Source of the DNA: Lytechinus pictus | Lineage: Eukaryota > Echinodermata > Echinoidea > Temnopleuroida > Toxopneustidae | DNA: 64,000 nt | Direction of reading: 5' to 3' | NCBI RefSeq assembly: GCF_037042905.1 | Contig: NC_087247.1 | Span: 40,895,920 to 40,959,919 of the forward strand | Shown here: positions 48,560-58,666 of the stretch, piece after piece | Numbering within the stretch: position 1 is the stretch's first letter | Layout: each line of letters starts with the position of its first letter | Notes under the pieces: generated by a model | Databases searched by the model: none | Told to the model about the DNA's origin: nothing | Seen by the model: the letters and a program-made list of their open reading frames with translations, nothing else | Made by a program: the position numbers and the translations under genes

Positions 48560-48868
48560 TGCTAATTTTAGGGGACTGTTGAGGGGAGGCTGAATCAGCC
48601 CCCAGTCTTTTTATGAGTATATATGCAAGTAATGTTTTTCATGAATAAATTTGCGTATCTTATTCAGAATGAATAAGAAATAATTATTTTTGGATTTTTT
48701 TTTTTATATTACTGGCTTGTAGTTTATGTGGTAAGGAATGTGTGTGCCAAATTTCTGCACAATACTGGTAGCACAAACAGCCGCTGAGATCAGAAGGGGG
48801 GCATCATGTCCCCCCCCCCCCCCAGTCCTCAATACATCTCAATTAGCCCAGTCCTGTTACGGTTAAGA
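48560..48868. mobile_element. G/C-tract TIR element fragment, copy 3
   Basis: The right end reads 'ggggcatcatgt', 14 C (48810-48823), 'agtcctcaatacatct', 'cctgttacggttaa', in complement to the left end of the element at 32085-32772. The interior 'gcgtatcttattcagaatg' and 'tttatgtggtaaggaatg' also correspond to that element. The other end, near 'ttaggggactgttgaggg' (48568), is degraded. Confidence 0.55.
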
Positions 48869-49224
48869 TACTGCCCTGATATCTCTTCTCTCCATCTCTT
48901 TATCATCTCTCTTGTTCCCATCTCTCTGTCTCTGTCACACATACAACCGTATGTGTATACTAGTAGCTATTGCACTGCTCTATTATTCGAACATAATTTA
49001 TATGTCATTGTATTTCTGATAATCATTTTGCATTTTGTTTAACTTATAGAATTCAAACTATTTTATTAATAAACGTCATTGCTTTTATTATTATCATTAT
49101 TTTGTATTTCTCAACTTGAGTAGGCCGTTTTCTAACCTAATTTGTAAATTGTAATATATGATAATACTTTACACTGTACATTTCCTTTCTTGTTTGTTAA
49201 ATGTTCAATTATATTAATGCATGC

Positions 49225-49303
49225 TACTTAATCGTTTTGTAAAGCGCTTAGAAACACCATGTATTAAGCGCTGTATATACAATGTATTATTATTATTATT
49301 ACC
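49225..49303 (+). mobile_element. LINE/SINE tail fragment with (ATT)n
   Basis: 'aaagcgcttagaaacacc', 'attaagcgctgtatatac' and (ATT)n at 49285-49301 match the tails at 12728-12790 and 43330-43403. No tRNA-like head precedes it, so it is a severely 5'-truncated copy. Confidence 0.65.
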
Positions 49304-49332
49304 AAGTTCAGGTTTTAGACTTTTTGATCGCA

Positions 49333-49955
49333 TTATCCACCCTGGGGGGGGGGGGGGGCAGTCAAATGTATTACTGTACACACGCATGGCCAAATTATTC
49401 CAAACACCCCCTAAATGCATTTTCTCTGTGTGCAAAATAACCCCGTAAACAAGTTTTTCGCGAGCTTCATTAACACATTTTGGCCCCTAAACAAGTGGTC
49501 GCCAGAATATGACCCTATTAAAACAAGTTTTGTCTTCTTGCTAACAATATGTTTAATTACAGACAAAACTATATTCATGGGTGTTGCATACCCCCAGCGC
49601 AGTTAGGGTTAAAATTCCACAATCAGGAAGAACCTGAACACTTTTCAGAAACGAGGAGGAAAAAGCCCTGGGGAAAAAGCTTGGGGAAAAAAAACATACC
49701 ATAAACACGTTTGGCTAGTCTTAGAAAAAAAAAGCTTTGGAAAAAAATCATACCCTAAATACGTTTGACCCCGTGATTGACCATTGACCAGTCTTTCAAA
49801 ACCACCCTTATTTTTGAAAATCTGTGTTTTTGATACCTTTAACGAGTGCACGCGCGGCCCACGTCCCAAACTGAACCCCTTTAACACGTTTATTGGTCAC
49901 GCGTGTCACAGCAATATATTTGACTGCCCCCCCCCCCAGGTTATCCACCTTCAAA
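49333..49955. mobile_element. inverted-repeat element with G-tract ends
   Basis: The left 'ttatccaccct', 15 G (49344-49358), 'cagtcaaatgta' is mirrored by the right 'atatttgactg', 11 C (49927-49937), 'aggttatccacc'. The interior has loosely repeated phrases ('taaacacgtttggc', 'taaatacgtttgacc', 'taacacgtttattgg'). Non-coding. Confidence 0.7.
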
Positions 49956-51817
49956 GGTTTATGCATGTTGTAATTAAAAAAAAAAACCTGATTGATATTA
50001 AGCAACAAATGTGAATAGTATGAAATCTTCAATGATCACAATGCAAACCTGGTCAGGATCTGCACTAGTAAATATAGTAGTACTACATTATTTTTGTATA
50101 AATGGTTCTCATTACTTTGAAATTTCAAATATTTTCACCTTTCTTCCTCTCATACCTTAGTGAATGAATCTTTCTTTCAAATTGCCTCCATGCTACTCAT
50201 ACTCCATATTATGAAATTTCAGAATAAATATGTGAATAAACTCTATTTCATGTTAATTGTTTTTTATTCATTGACAATGTCTTAATTGACTCATCTAGTC
50301 ATCTTTACACACTTGTTCTTCTTTAAGCTGGTTTCTTATACAAATATTGCAGACACATTATTGAGCTTAAGTCATTGGCAAGTTGGAAAATTTTAATTGA
50401 TAAAAATGGTGACCGAAAGGCTTCCATTATGCGAAATGTATGGCAAAATCTGGTGCCCAATGTGCTCAACATTTTCAATGATCCATTTAGAATAGTTATT
50501 TCTGTAGTACACAAAATGCTCGTTAATTTTTTTGTTTGTACTGAAGTAAAATTGTACAAAGGTGCACTATCTTGCAATTGAGGTGTTAAAAATGCAACAA
50601 AGCATCATTGTGATATGACACTTCATATTTAAGTACAACACACACATTAAGTAATGCAATGGAGAATTTTAGAAAAAACAGAAAAATAGCACATGGGGAC
50701 AAGTTTAGAAATGACACCCCAAACCAACATAGGACAATGAAGTTAGAAATTACATTTTGTCCCTTATGGTTTCTGATGATGCTAGTAGCTTCATTGTAAA
50801 GCACATTAAACAGTTTGTGATGGATATTTTTTTTCATCCTCCATGAATTTTTTTGCACGCTTGACTTGATATCACTGACCAAAGTCAGTGTAATGACTTC
50901 TGCCATAATGCAGAAGAATGAGTTATAAAATAATAGTACTCAATGTCATAGAAATATCCCAGGGTCATTCTCAAGAAAATGTGATTCATGACTCAACCAT
51001 CTTGCAGCCCTTGGCCACACACCCTCACAAGAATTAATGAACACGAAATTTAAAAATCTGCTCACTGCATCTATTTGCAGTAACCAGCAATTCCCAGATC
51101 CGAATATAAATGCATATTTTAAAAGATTTTGTTACAAATGTTAATGTTATGGAAGTTAACACACTTGTTCACATGTCAAGCCAAAGCACACAGATGTTGT
51201 AATGGCCTTCCAATCCTGTCATTGTTCACACAAAATTTAAAACTATTCAAGATATTTCTGAATATTGATGAAAATTAAAAATGATTGTGTAACGGAAATT
51301 GATGTTTTGGGGTGTTTGAAACTTACTTGAATAGTCAAGCTAAACTGGCCATCAATCACCCATGTGGAGCAGTGGCTATCCATCCATGTTATTTTTCAAA
51401 CATAATCAACAGAACAATGCAAGATATATCAGAATATGACTGAAAATCGAATGATTTTGTTATGGATGTTTCTTTCACGAATGTTAAAGAGTTGTTCATC
51501 TTTATATGACACCTAGATAGATCCTTGTCATTTGATTGGTTGTTTGATATCGATCATTCAGCCCATTTACAATGATGTCATCAACTGCAATTTTGTATCC
51601 ATTCATCGTGCAATTTTGGATCCATACGATTCTGTCCATTGCATGCGCGCACTGAGACTCCAAGCACCACAAGTAAAACCACTCGTGTTTGCATGCAGTG
51701 CGTATGTTGTATGTATGCGACAATAAACAGACCGAGCCCGCACTGCATGATCATATTTTGCATCGAAATTGATAAATTTCATACACAAAATAATTTTTTT
51801 AGGTGTCATATAAACCA
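49956..51817. other. gene-free tract with faint ~190-bp repetition
   Basis: No gene is supported. From about 50960 to 51480 phrases such as 'ttgttcacatgtcaagcc', 'gaatattgatgaaaat' and 'gattttgttatggatg' recur at roughly 190-base spacing, suggesting an old decayed tandem array. Overlapping short frames on both strands near 51500-51950 reflect the palindromic sequence beside it. Confidence 0.35.
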
Positions 51818-51978
51818 AATAATGAATGTTCTTTTCATTCGTGCAATGGACAGAATACTTCATTTGGTGAAAGATGAAATGAATGATCCATTCAACTCGG
51901 CTATGCCTCGCTGAATGGATCATTTTATCTTCCACCTCATGAAGTATTCTGTCCATTTACTCATGAACATTCATTATT
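51818..51978. repeat. 160-bp imperfect palindrome
   Basis: The nested arms AATGGACAGAATACTTCAT and ATGAAGTATTCTGTCCATT, ATGATCCATTCA and TGAATGGATCAT, and AATAATGAATGTTC and GAACATTCATTATT, fold around 'actcggctatgcctcgc'. The arms are interrupted by unpaired patches. Confidence 0.75.
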
Positions 51979-52195
51979 TGTATAATATTTTCAAGCTGAA
52001 GCATCACCGGCCATCGAGTAGTGGTGTCTTGGCCAGATACCCATGTTACTACTAGAAAAAAATCCGAACAGAAATCATGCAAGATTGCAATGTTACAGGC
52101 CAAAACATGGATGGGACAATGAATCGTGGCATTTTTTAGAACAACCCTCTATGTGGTCCATGGTTCTGTTGGTCCTTCTCTGGTACAATGATCAT

Positions 52196-52356
52196 CTAAG
52201 CTGTTCTGATGCCACAGAAGCAACCTCGTGGTACTGGGCCTACCATCTCATAGGTGAAAGCATTGCTCTTGTCATTAGGGTTCCCGACTCGGGCCAGGAT
52301 CCAGCCCATCCGCTCCTTGCAAACAGTCTTCCGGATTTCCCGCACAGCAGGTGGGG
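52196..52356 (-). CDS. last exon of the Spatzle-like gene
   Basis: The acceptor is 'cttccatacacag'. The exon has a split first codon (G|CC), 52 residues and TAG. It supplies the fourth to sixth cysteines of the knot, in KTVCKERMGWILAR and VPRGCFCGIRTA. The G/C content is well above the flanks, as expected for coding sequence. Confidence 0.75.
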
Positions 52357-55300
52357 CTGTGTATGGAAGTGAATCATTGGTTTCATTACATCTGTATTTA
52401 TGATTATTTTTTATTTAAAATTTCGAAGGGGAAGTTCACGCTGATGTCAAGTTTGTTTTGATAAAATAGAAATGAGAGAAAGCTATTAATGAAGGTTTTG
52501 GCAATTTAAGGTCAAAGCTTTTAATTTGTGACATCACATTTGAGCAGCTCCCTCATCTGTGGTGTATTCCATAGAGATCAATTTTTTCTGGAAGTTGTAA
52601 AAGAGTATATGCCTGTGCCTTAGATCTATAAATGGAAATATTGATTTAGAGATACAGGTAGCACCATGAAGTTATCAATCAAAAAAAAAAAAAATAATGA
52701 TTTAAATTTACAGGATTTACATTTACAATGTGACATTTGGGGCAGTTCTCACACGTCAAGTCACAAAATATGGAATTTAAGGCAATGCTGTGTTTTCTGT
52801 AAACCCTCATTAATTTTTGGTATAATTTTCTTTTTTACTAAAAACAACATGATGTATGTTACAGTTTACCTTTGAATTCCATTTCTTCTATTAATGAAAA
52901 TATTTTATGAAACAAGACCCTGTTTGATTGAACATACCTTGCAGACCAGCGCATGAGGAGCCTGAATTCCGACATGTGTAGATATATACTCTGAAGTCAG
53001 GAGCAAACTCTCGAGGTTCTCCTTTCTTGTTCTGGAGGTTGAATAATCGTTCATGTCTTACGTCCTCAGCACATGGATCAGACAGCATCTCATACTACGG
53101 ATAATAACATTGATTGTGAATTAGATATTGTATCCAGCTTAAAAGAATATACTCTGCAATTCAGAACAAAATGAAAACGCTCTTTCAGAGAAATAAATCT
53201 AAAATCATCATTACCAAAAGCAACAAGTATTGATTTGAGACCGATGACAACCCAGACAAAAACGTTGATTTGAATGAAAAAATAAAAATAAAAAAAAGTA
53301 TAATGCTGAAAACGACTGAATCGGATTTGAAATAAGAAAGTTATATAATATTGATAAATCTTCACTTAGTGAAAGAAAACAAAAGTAATTCAAACTTTAT
53401 ATATCCTTTTACAGTTTGAGACTTAAATGTACATATACTTTGGGCATACACCTCGGCATTCCAAACTAGTCAGTTGCAAAAAGAAATCTGAAATCTTTAA
53501 AAATATTATGCTACTACAACAAAATAAACAACAGTTCATCAACATGTCATCTGAAAAAATCTCAAATTCTGGCAAAATTGAAAATGATTTCAAAATCAAT
53601 ATTATCTTACTTTCTAAAGCCATGTATTGATTTACTTGATTTTCTTTCATTTATTTTAGACTTCAATGGGACTAGAATTAGCGAGTGTGTATGGTATTGT
53701 TAAAAATAACATGAAATGGCTTGAGCTCATGGCTATATTCATCAGGAGCAAAAGTATACATACACCTGAAAATTCATCAAATAGTTTTCTTGATAAGTTA
53801 TGACATCTAATTGACGCAAACTTGGTTCTTCAGAAGGAAATGTATGTAAATTCATGACATGTTTAAGATACGATTTGATGTAAGATTTTGCCCAGATATC
53901 TTTTTTGAATAAAAATGAAAATCATATTAAGATACTTAACATTAGATAAATACAAAGTAGTATGATGAATTCTTTTCTTTCGTACCAAATTGATTATAAC
54001 AACACATTTTTTTTCAATGTAAATTGTCCAGTGGAGAATTTGTGCATAATGGTCTAGGTACTTGTAAACTTTTGACTCAAATTGTATATCTGCAGCTATT
54101 TACTTTTGATTCAAAATAAAGGTTAGTAAAAATTATCCTAGTGGAAGTTTGAAAACATTGTGATTTCAATATTTATAAACAAATGAAATATGTAGTAGGT
54201 ATGGATAAAGTCAGTGCTACTAATCTCTTAAATGATTATAGTAGAGATATTTATAAATCAACCACTGCTTTTCTGAATACTAGTACACCACATGTAGCAT
54301 AAAGAATAATCTTATTCAAAATAATGTACTTTCCCAGTTATACAGGTAGGAGTGACAGATAGAGAGAAGGGAGGAGGAGGAATGAGCAAAAGACAGGCCG
54401 AGAGAGGAGGCGAGAGCAAGAGAGACAGCGATATAAGAACAAAGAGGAGAAAATGGGAGAGGTTTGATACCCACTTGTCTTTTGTCCATGTCATGGTCCC
54501 TTGTTGATACGTATGGTGTCTCCAATTCACCTGTTCTGTCTTCAGTTGATACTACATCACCATGAAACTTATTATCAATCGTCTTAGCAATATACTGTAC
54601 AGCAATAAAAAAAGGGATAGTGCTTTTAAAATGAATTTGTCATTCTCAAACCCATTTGAAAATCTGATCTGAAATACAATATGAATCTGGCAAGTGTTTA
54701 TTATGGTTACCAAAAGGATTCTTATTATTGAAGACAATACAATAGACCTGTTCGGAGTTACCTCATGGGCAAGTTTGTACAATTGACCCTTCCTTTCTTC
54801 CATAAGGATAGGCAAATTTCAAAGCAAGATATTACATAAGCTAGCCTGACATAGCAAGATGCACAAATTGTATAGACCAGGGGTGGTATTCTGGAACACT
54901 GTCATAACTTTTGTCATAAATTTTGTCATTTCTCTCTGAGATGTGACACTGCTATGATTGTCACAAATCGGTATTCTGAACATTGTCTTTTCCCTGTCAT
55001 ATCTCTCAAAGTTCCCGCCCATCTTTTCAGAAGCAAACCAATCAAAATCATCGTTACTTCCTAGTGGGAGCCCTTCTAGCCAATAGAAAGGACCCATGCC
55101 AGGTAGGGCGTATCCCTAATACAGTTGCTGGCATAGCGCAACTACGCGTATATTGATGCGTTTAATTACAAAGAGACAGGGAGCTGTGAACGATTTTAGA
55201 GGAGAAGTAGAAAAACAAGGAAAACAGAGAAAAAAAGGAGGAATTAATATGTAGGGCCTAACTAATTGTGGCATGAAAAAATTATTTTGAAAATTGTCAT

Positions 55301-58300
55301 GGATGATGAGTGAAACTAATACCACAAAGGCACAATCTAATCTAAATGATATCATTATATGCTTGACATTCAGTTGGCAGGGTATTGGGATATTTGGTAC
55401 TATTATATGACAAAATTTATGACTGCTATCCTTCTGTCATAACTTTTGGCATATCTTTTGCTTGTATAAAAGGATTATGCGCATTTAAAGCCATGCATTT
55501 TTGGTGCAGGCTATAAAAGAGAAGAGACAAAATTTATGACAATTTTTGTGACAAAAGTTATGAGATCCACCAGAATACCGATTTTGTCATATCTCTGAGA
55601 GAAGATAAAATATGGAGAAAAGACAAGGTTCAGAATACCGCCCCAGGTGACTAGAATAGCATATCAATGAATGCTTTAAGAAGGTCAGGAAGGTCTTTGT
55701 TACATTTCTATTTTGAATTCTTTCACATGTTGCTATTACAATGTACTTGGCCAACTGTTGAATACAAGTTGTTACTGAACGCATTCTTGCTTTAAATGAA
55801 AACATTTAAAAGGAATATATGAATAATCAAGACGTCAGAGTTGGTGCTTATCTCATTGAATATAAACCACTATGCTATTAGAGTTCAAATGACCTCCTGA
55901 TGATCATACGAAGAATGTAACTCCGAACTGACTTATTCCTTATCTTTATTCCATATGTTGAAGTTATCTGTATACACTACGTGGGGTAAGTTTTGCCAAC
56001 TGTGCTCTTGTATTTATGAGTCTACTATGTAAAAGAATTCAAAAAATAATGAAACTATACGAGATTTAAAACAGGTAAGGTGAGTAGATTATAAGCATTT
56101 GTTTTAGCAAGGAGGTTTCAAATGAGATGGAGTAACAGCATATAAAATCTCTTCGAACAAGCAGAAAGTATGTCAGGCATGCACTTTGCTCAACATCTCT
56201 TGCAATTGTGTAGACAAATGATTCCTGCATGACTCGCAGCTATAGGTCATACATAAAGGGAAATATGCTTTTGTGATGATAAATACTTTTTCGCGGCATC
56301 TTCATGATGTTGGTCTGGTTATATATGTAGTACATAATTCGGAGGCATGCGAAAATAAACTATGCAATATGTCCTGAAATATGACTCAAATTTGCTCGAC
56401 TGGGCATGTGCGGGCACTCATCTGGCTTATACAGTAATGAACAACAATATTCCACCGACCACATTTGAAATTTTTATTCGGCGCAAACGATCGGAAAAGT
56501 GTTAAAATCTGGTTTCAGTAAAGGTCAAATTCTTTCTTTTTTCACCAATTAAAGGTTAATAGATATAGTCTGGGCAAATATCTCGTCGTAATTGGTTAGT
56601 GCTTGGTTATTGATGTTTTGTCAGGCATTCAAATTTCAGTTTGTTTATTAATATTGTAGCATAATGAGTTATACCTTTAAGATGTATTTCATAGTTTAGT
56701 CGTAGAGGGCGATATTTTTAGTTGTGATATGCTTTGAGATTATAGGAGAAGTACGTCAGTTCGCTGGGAGCTGCAGCAGCGGTGGCGTGCGGTTGTAAGA
56801 TGTAAGCTCCGAATAAATCAAGTTGAACTGTATACTGAATATCTCCCAGGTTGCTTCATTTGCATGATTTAGGGTGAGTGAGCGGGTGATTTGGTGTATT
56901 TCAGAGGAGCAAGAGAGTGTACCACGTTGCACAATATACTTTTGTGAGAGAACCTGCCCAAAAAGAGATATATAAGTGAGGAGAAGCGTGGACCGGGTTC
57001 TGGAGACTGCGAGACGGCAGAACGCTACCCCGACAGAGCCCGGTTACGCCACAATATGAAAGATGGAAAGTTGATACAAATGGATATTCGTAAAATTTTA
57101 CCCCTCGGATTTCTTCACTGAAACTGGCGGCTTCGAAGGCGGACATCAAAAGGTCCTTATTGCCGTTCTTTCTTTTGTGCTTCTTTAGAAATAAACATCT
57201 GCTTGAATAAATTTGTTGCCTGTTGGAACTCCAGTCATAGAATCTTCTTGGTTTTAGGCATCTCTTTTGTGGTTAGTAGTTTTAGAATTATATAATTCAT
57301 TTTAATTATGTAACTGTAAGCACTTTGGGCCCACTCACACGTATTGCGAGGTTAGTATTAGTATACTAACCTCGCACCATGAGCTGCGTTTCTAACTAGT
57401 GGGTCGCGCGTGCTGCGACCCCACTTCTGGTGTCCACAACATACGGCTTCTATGGCTTGATTTTTTTGTGCGCGGCGGCATGTAATGAACCCTTGAGTGC
57501 TTTGGGCCTAATGGGAAAAGTGCAGTAGAAGTAATAAGTAATAATACTGATAAATATGATTTCCAAATCATAACAATGATTGCATATTTGTATTCTTTCT
57601 TTATGGCTTGAATCTCAATAAAGTCTTATTCATAGAAGCACTATGGAAATGAACGAAAGCACAGAGTTGGAAAAACAGAGTATGTTGTTATAACAATAGA
57701 ATGATAAATGTTCAAACCAGGAAACTGCCTGTGAAATGTGTAATACAGTGCACCCACCCACCCCCCCCCCCCCCCCTTAAAAATGAAACTGACCTTTAAC
57801 CCAACATTATAAAACATGATAATTATAACTATGAATAATAAATGAGAAACCATTGCAAAGCTAACAGACTTTTCTTTCATTTGATGCAACTTATATGTTG
57901 CTGATTTCTTACCGTAAACTCAGTAAACACAATTAGAAGCAAGAAGCAAGTTCTTTTTTTTTTAATTGGCAGGTTTTTTTTATATAAATAAGATAACATA
58001 TCTTGAAAGTTTGTATTCTTCGATTTCAAATGAAACTTCGATCTGCAAAGCTGACTAACCAAAACAAAGTTGTGTATTTTAAGGGATAATTCATGTGTTC
58101 TTATAATTTATCAAATCAAATAAATGCATTTCTACTAATAATCTTCCATGCATTGCTGATTATCCACAAAATGTAGTGGTACATGAGTCTGAAAGGCAGC
58201 CCATTAAAAATGAAGCATTATGTTGAATAATCGGAACTTTGTTAGTGCTAGGTCATTTTCTTGGATTGGGGTATATCATTTACAGGTATATCTGGAACAT

Positions 58301-58666
58301 TCAGAACATAGCTTTTGAAATTCAACCCAGGAAATTCAGATACTGTCGCCATCAATGACATTTAATTGGTATTCATTTCTTTAATTTGTTTTTAATCACT
58401 CATGTTTGAAGTAGGCCTATAGCATGAATTTCAGACAATAAAACAAAGAGACTTTAAGATTTACAGTTATTTGTTATTTATTTACTTTAAATGTGTCCAG
58501 TACATAAAAACAGATGATTGCCTGTTTGTTTTATCTGAGGTGCACTGTATAAAACAAGAAGTTTGCTATTATCTTTGGAAATGGTAAGGTCTTTTGATTC
58601 AATCATAGCCTACCTGTAAAAAGTCATATGTTGGAGAATGTGAATACTGAAGTTGGTGAGCAGAAC
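52196..58666 (-). CDS. secreted cystine-knot ligand, Spatzle/Trunk/PTTH-like, 5' end missing
   Basis: Minus-strand exons: 58666-58614 (putative), 54594-54475, 53094-52938 and 52356-52196. All have GT/AG borders and agree in phase. The pro-region ends in DHDMDKR, a dibasic cleavage site, just before the 53094 exon. The mature part would be 106 residues starting QYEMLSDPCAED. It has exactly six cysteines: CAEDV, VYIYTC, SGSSC, KTVCKERM, then RGCFCG near the C-terminus. Gaps are 32, 6, 16, 32 and 1 residues. A C-x-C close to the end, a CKE(R/H)-type fourth cysteine and the six-residue second gap fit the Spatzle/Trunk/PTTH group better than neurotrophins, whose gaps differ as I recall them. In insects such ligands activate Toll or Torso receptors. 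The signal-peptide exon was not found. Family assignment is by pattern only. Confidence 0.65.
52938..53094 (-). CDS. exon with the first three knot cysteines
   Basis: The acceptor is 'ttatccgtag' and the donor CAAG|gtatgt. It begins in phase 0 with YEMLSDPCAEDVRHERLF and ends in phase 1 after SGSSCAGLQ, matching the phase of the last exon. Confidence 0.75.
54475..54594 (-). CDS. pro-region exon with dibasic cleavage site
   Basis: 120 bases, exactly 40 codons, phase 0 at both ends: YIAKTIDNKFHGDVVST...TRDHDMDKRQ. The acceptor tract 'ccctttttttattgctgtacag' is strong and the donor is CAA|gtgggt. A polypyrimidine stretch follows in the intron (54350-54462). Confidence 0.6.
54885..55648. mobile_element. 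TIR element (GGTATTCTGAACNTTGTC) in an intron of the Spatzle-like gene
   Basis: The left 'aggggtggtattctggaac' and inner 'cggtattctgaacattgtct' pair with the right 'caaggttcagaataccgcc' and 'ccagaataccgattttgtc'. Repeats of 'gtcataacttttgtcata' line both arms. Non-coding apart from chance frames. Confidence 0.7.
55649..57330. other. intronic tract, possible solo LTR at its end
   Basis: No exon is supported. From about 56560 to 57230 the sequence is more balanced in base composition and holds 'gctccgaataaatcaagttg' and 'gaaataaacatctgcttg', which look like the polyadenylation part of a retroviral-type LTR. No matching second LTR or primer-binding site was confirmed. Confidence 0.3.
57331..57499. 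mobile_element. hAT-like element, unoccupied relative of 25892-26722
   Basis: It is flanked by CTTTGGGC on both sides (57323-57330 and 57500-57507), an exact 8-base target duplication. Its complement matches the 26-kb element from 'caagggttcattacatgcc' to 'cgcaatacgtgtgagtg'. Its centre, GTTAGTATACTAATAC, is intact, showing the site into which the 648-bp inner element went in the other copy. Confidence 0.75.
58614..58666 (-). CDS. putative upstream pro-region exon
   Basis: A 53-base exon with acceptor 'cttttttttcaag' and donor TTACAG|gtaggc. It encodes SAHQLQYSHSPTYDFLQ after a split codon and ends in phase 0 as the next exon requires. It is short, so it is the least certain exon of this gene. 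Confidence 0.4.

Noticed and set aside
51500-51956. Overlapping open frames on both strands near 51.6 kb
   Set aside because: They are produced by low stop density in a palindromic region. No motif, no conservation pattern.
52196-53094. Neurotrophin (NGF-type) instead of Spatzle-type
   Set aside because: The C-x-C end is shared, but the second cysteine gap of 6 and the 106-residue mature size fit the Spatzle/Trunk/PTTH group better. Kept as the main alternative.
54752-54815. A further exon KGQLYKLAHE|gtaact upstream of 54594 in the Spatzle-like gene
   Set aside because: The donor and phase fit, but no convincing acceptor exists (only purine-rich AG sites), and the intron to the next exon would be about 165 bases, far shorter than the others.
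55116-55355. A signal-peptide-like start (MISFRLDCAFVVLVSLII) for the Spatzle-like gene
   Set aside because: It lies inside the TIR element at 54885-55648 and lacks a donor in the needed phase.
56560-57230. A solo LTR with primer-binding site
   Set aside because: AATAAA-type motifs and balanced composition are suggestive, but I found no defined TG...CA ends, duplicate LTR or target duplication, so it is only mentioned as a possibility.
57641-57889. Another hydrophobic N-terminus (MVSHLLFIVIIIMF) as secretory leader
   Set aside because: It lies downstream of the 58.6-kb exon in the direction of transcription and runs into a poly-C-derived glycine stretch.
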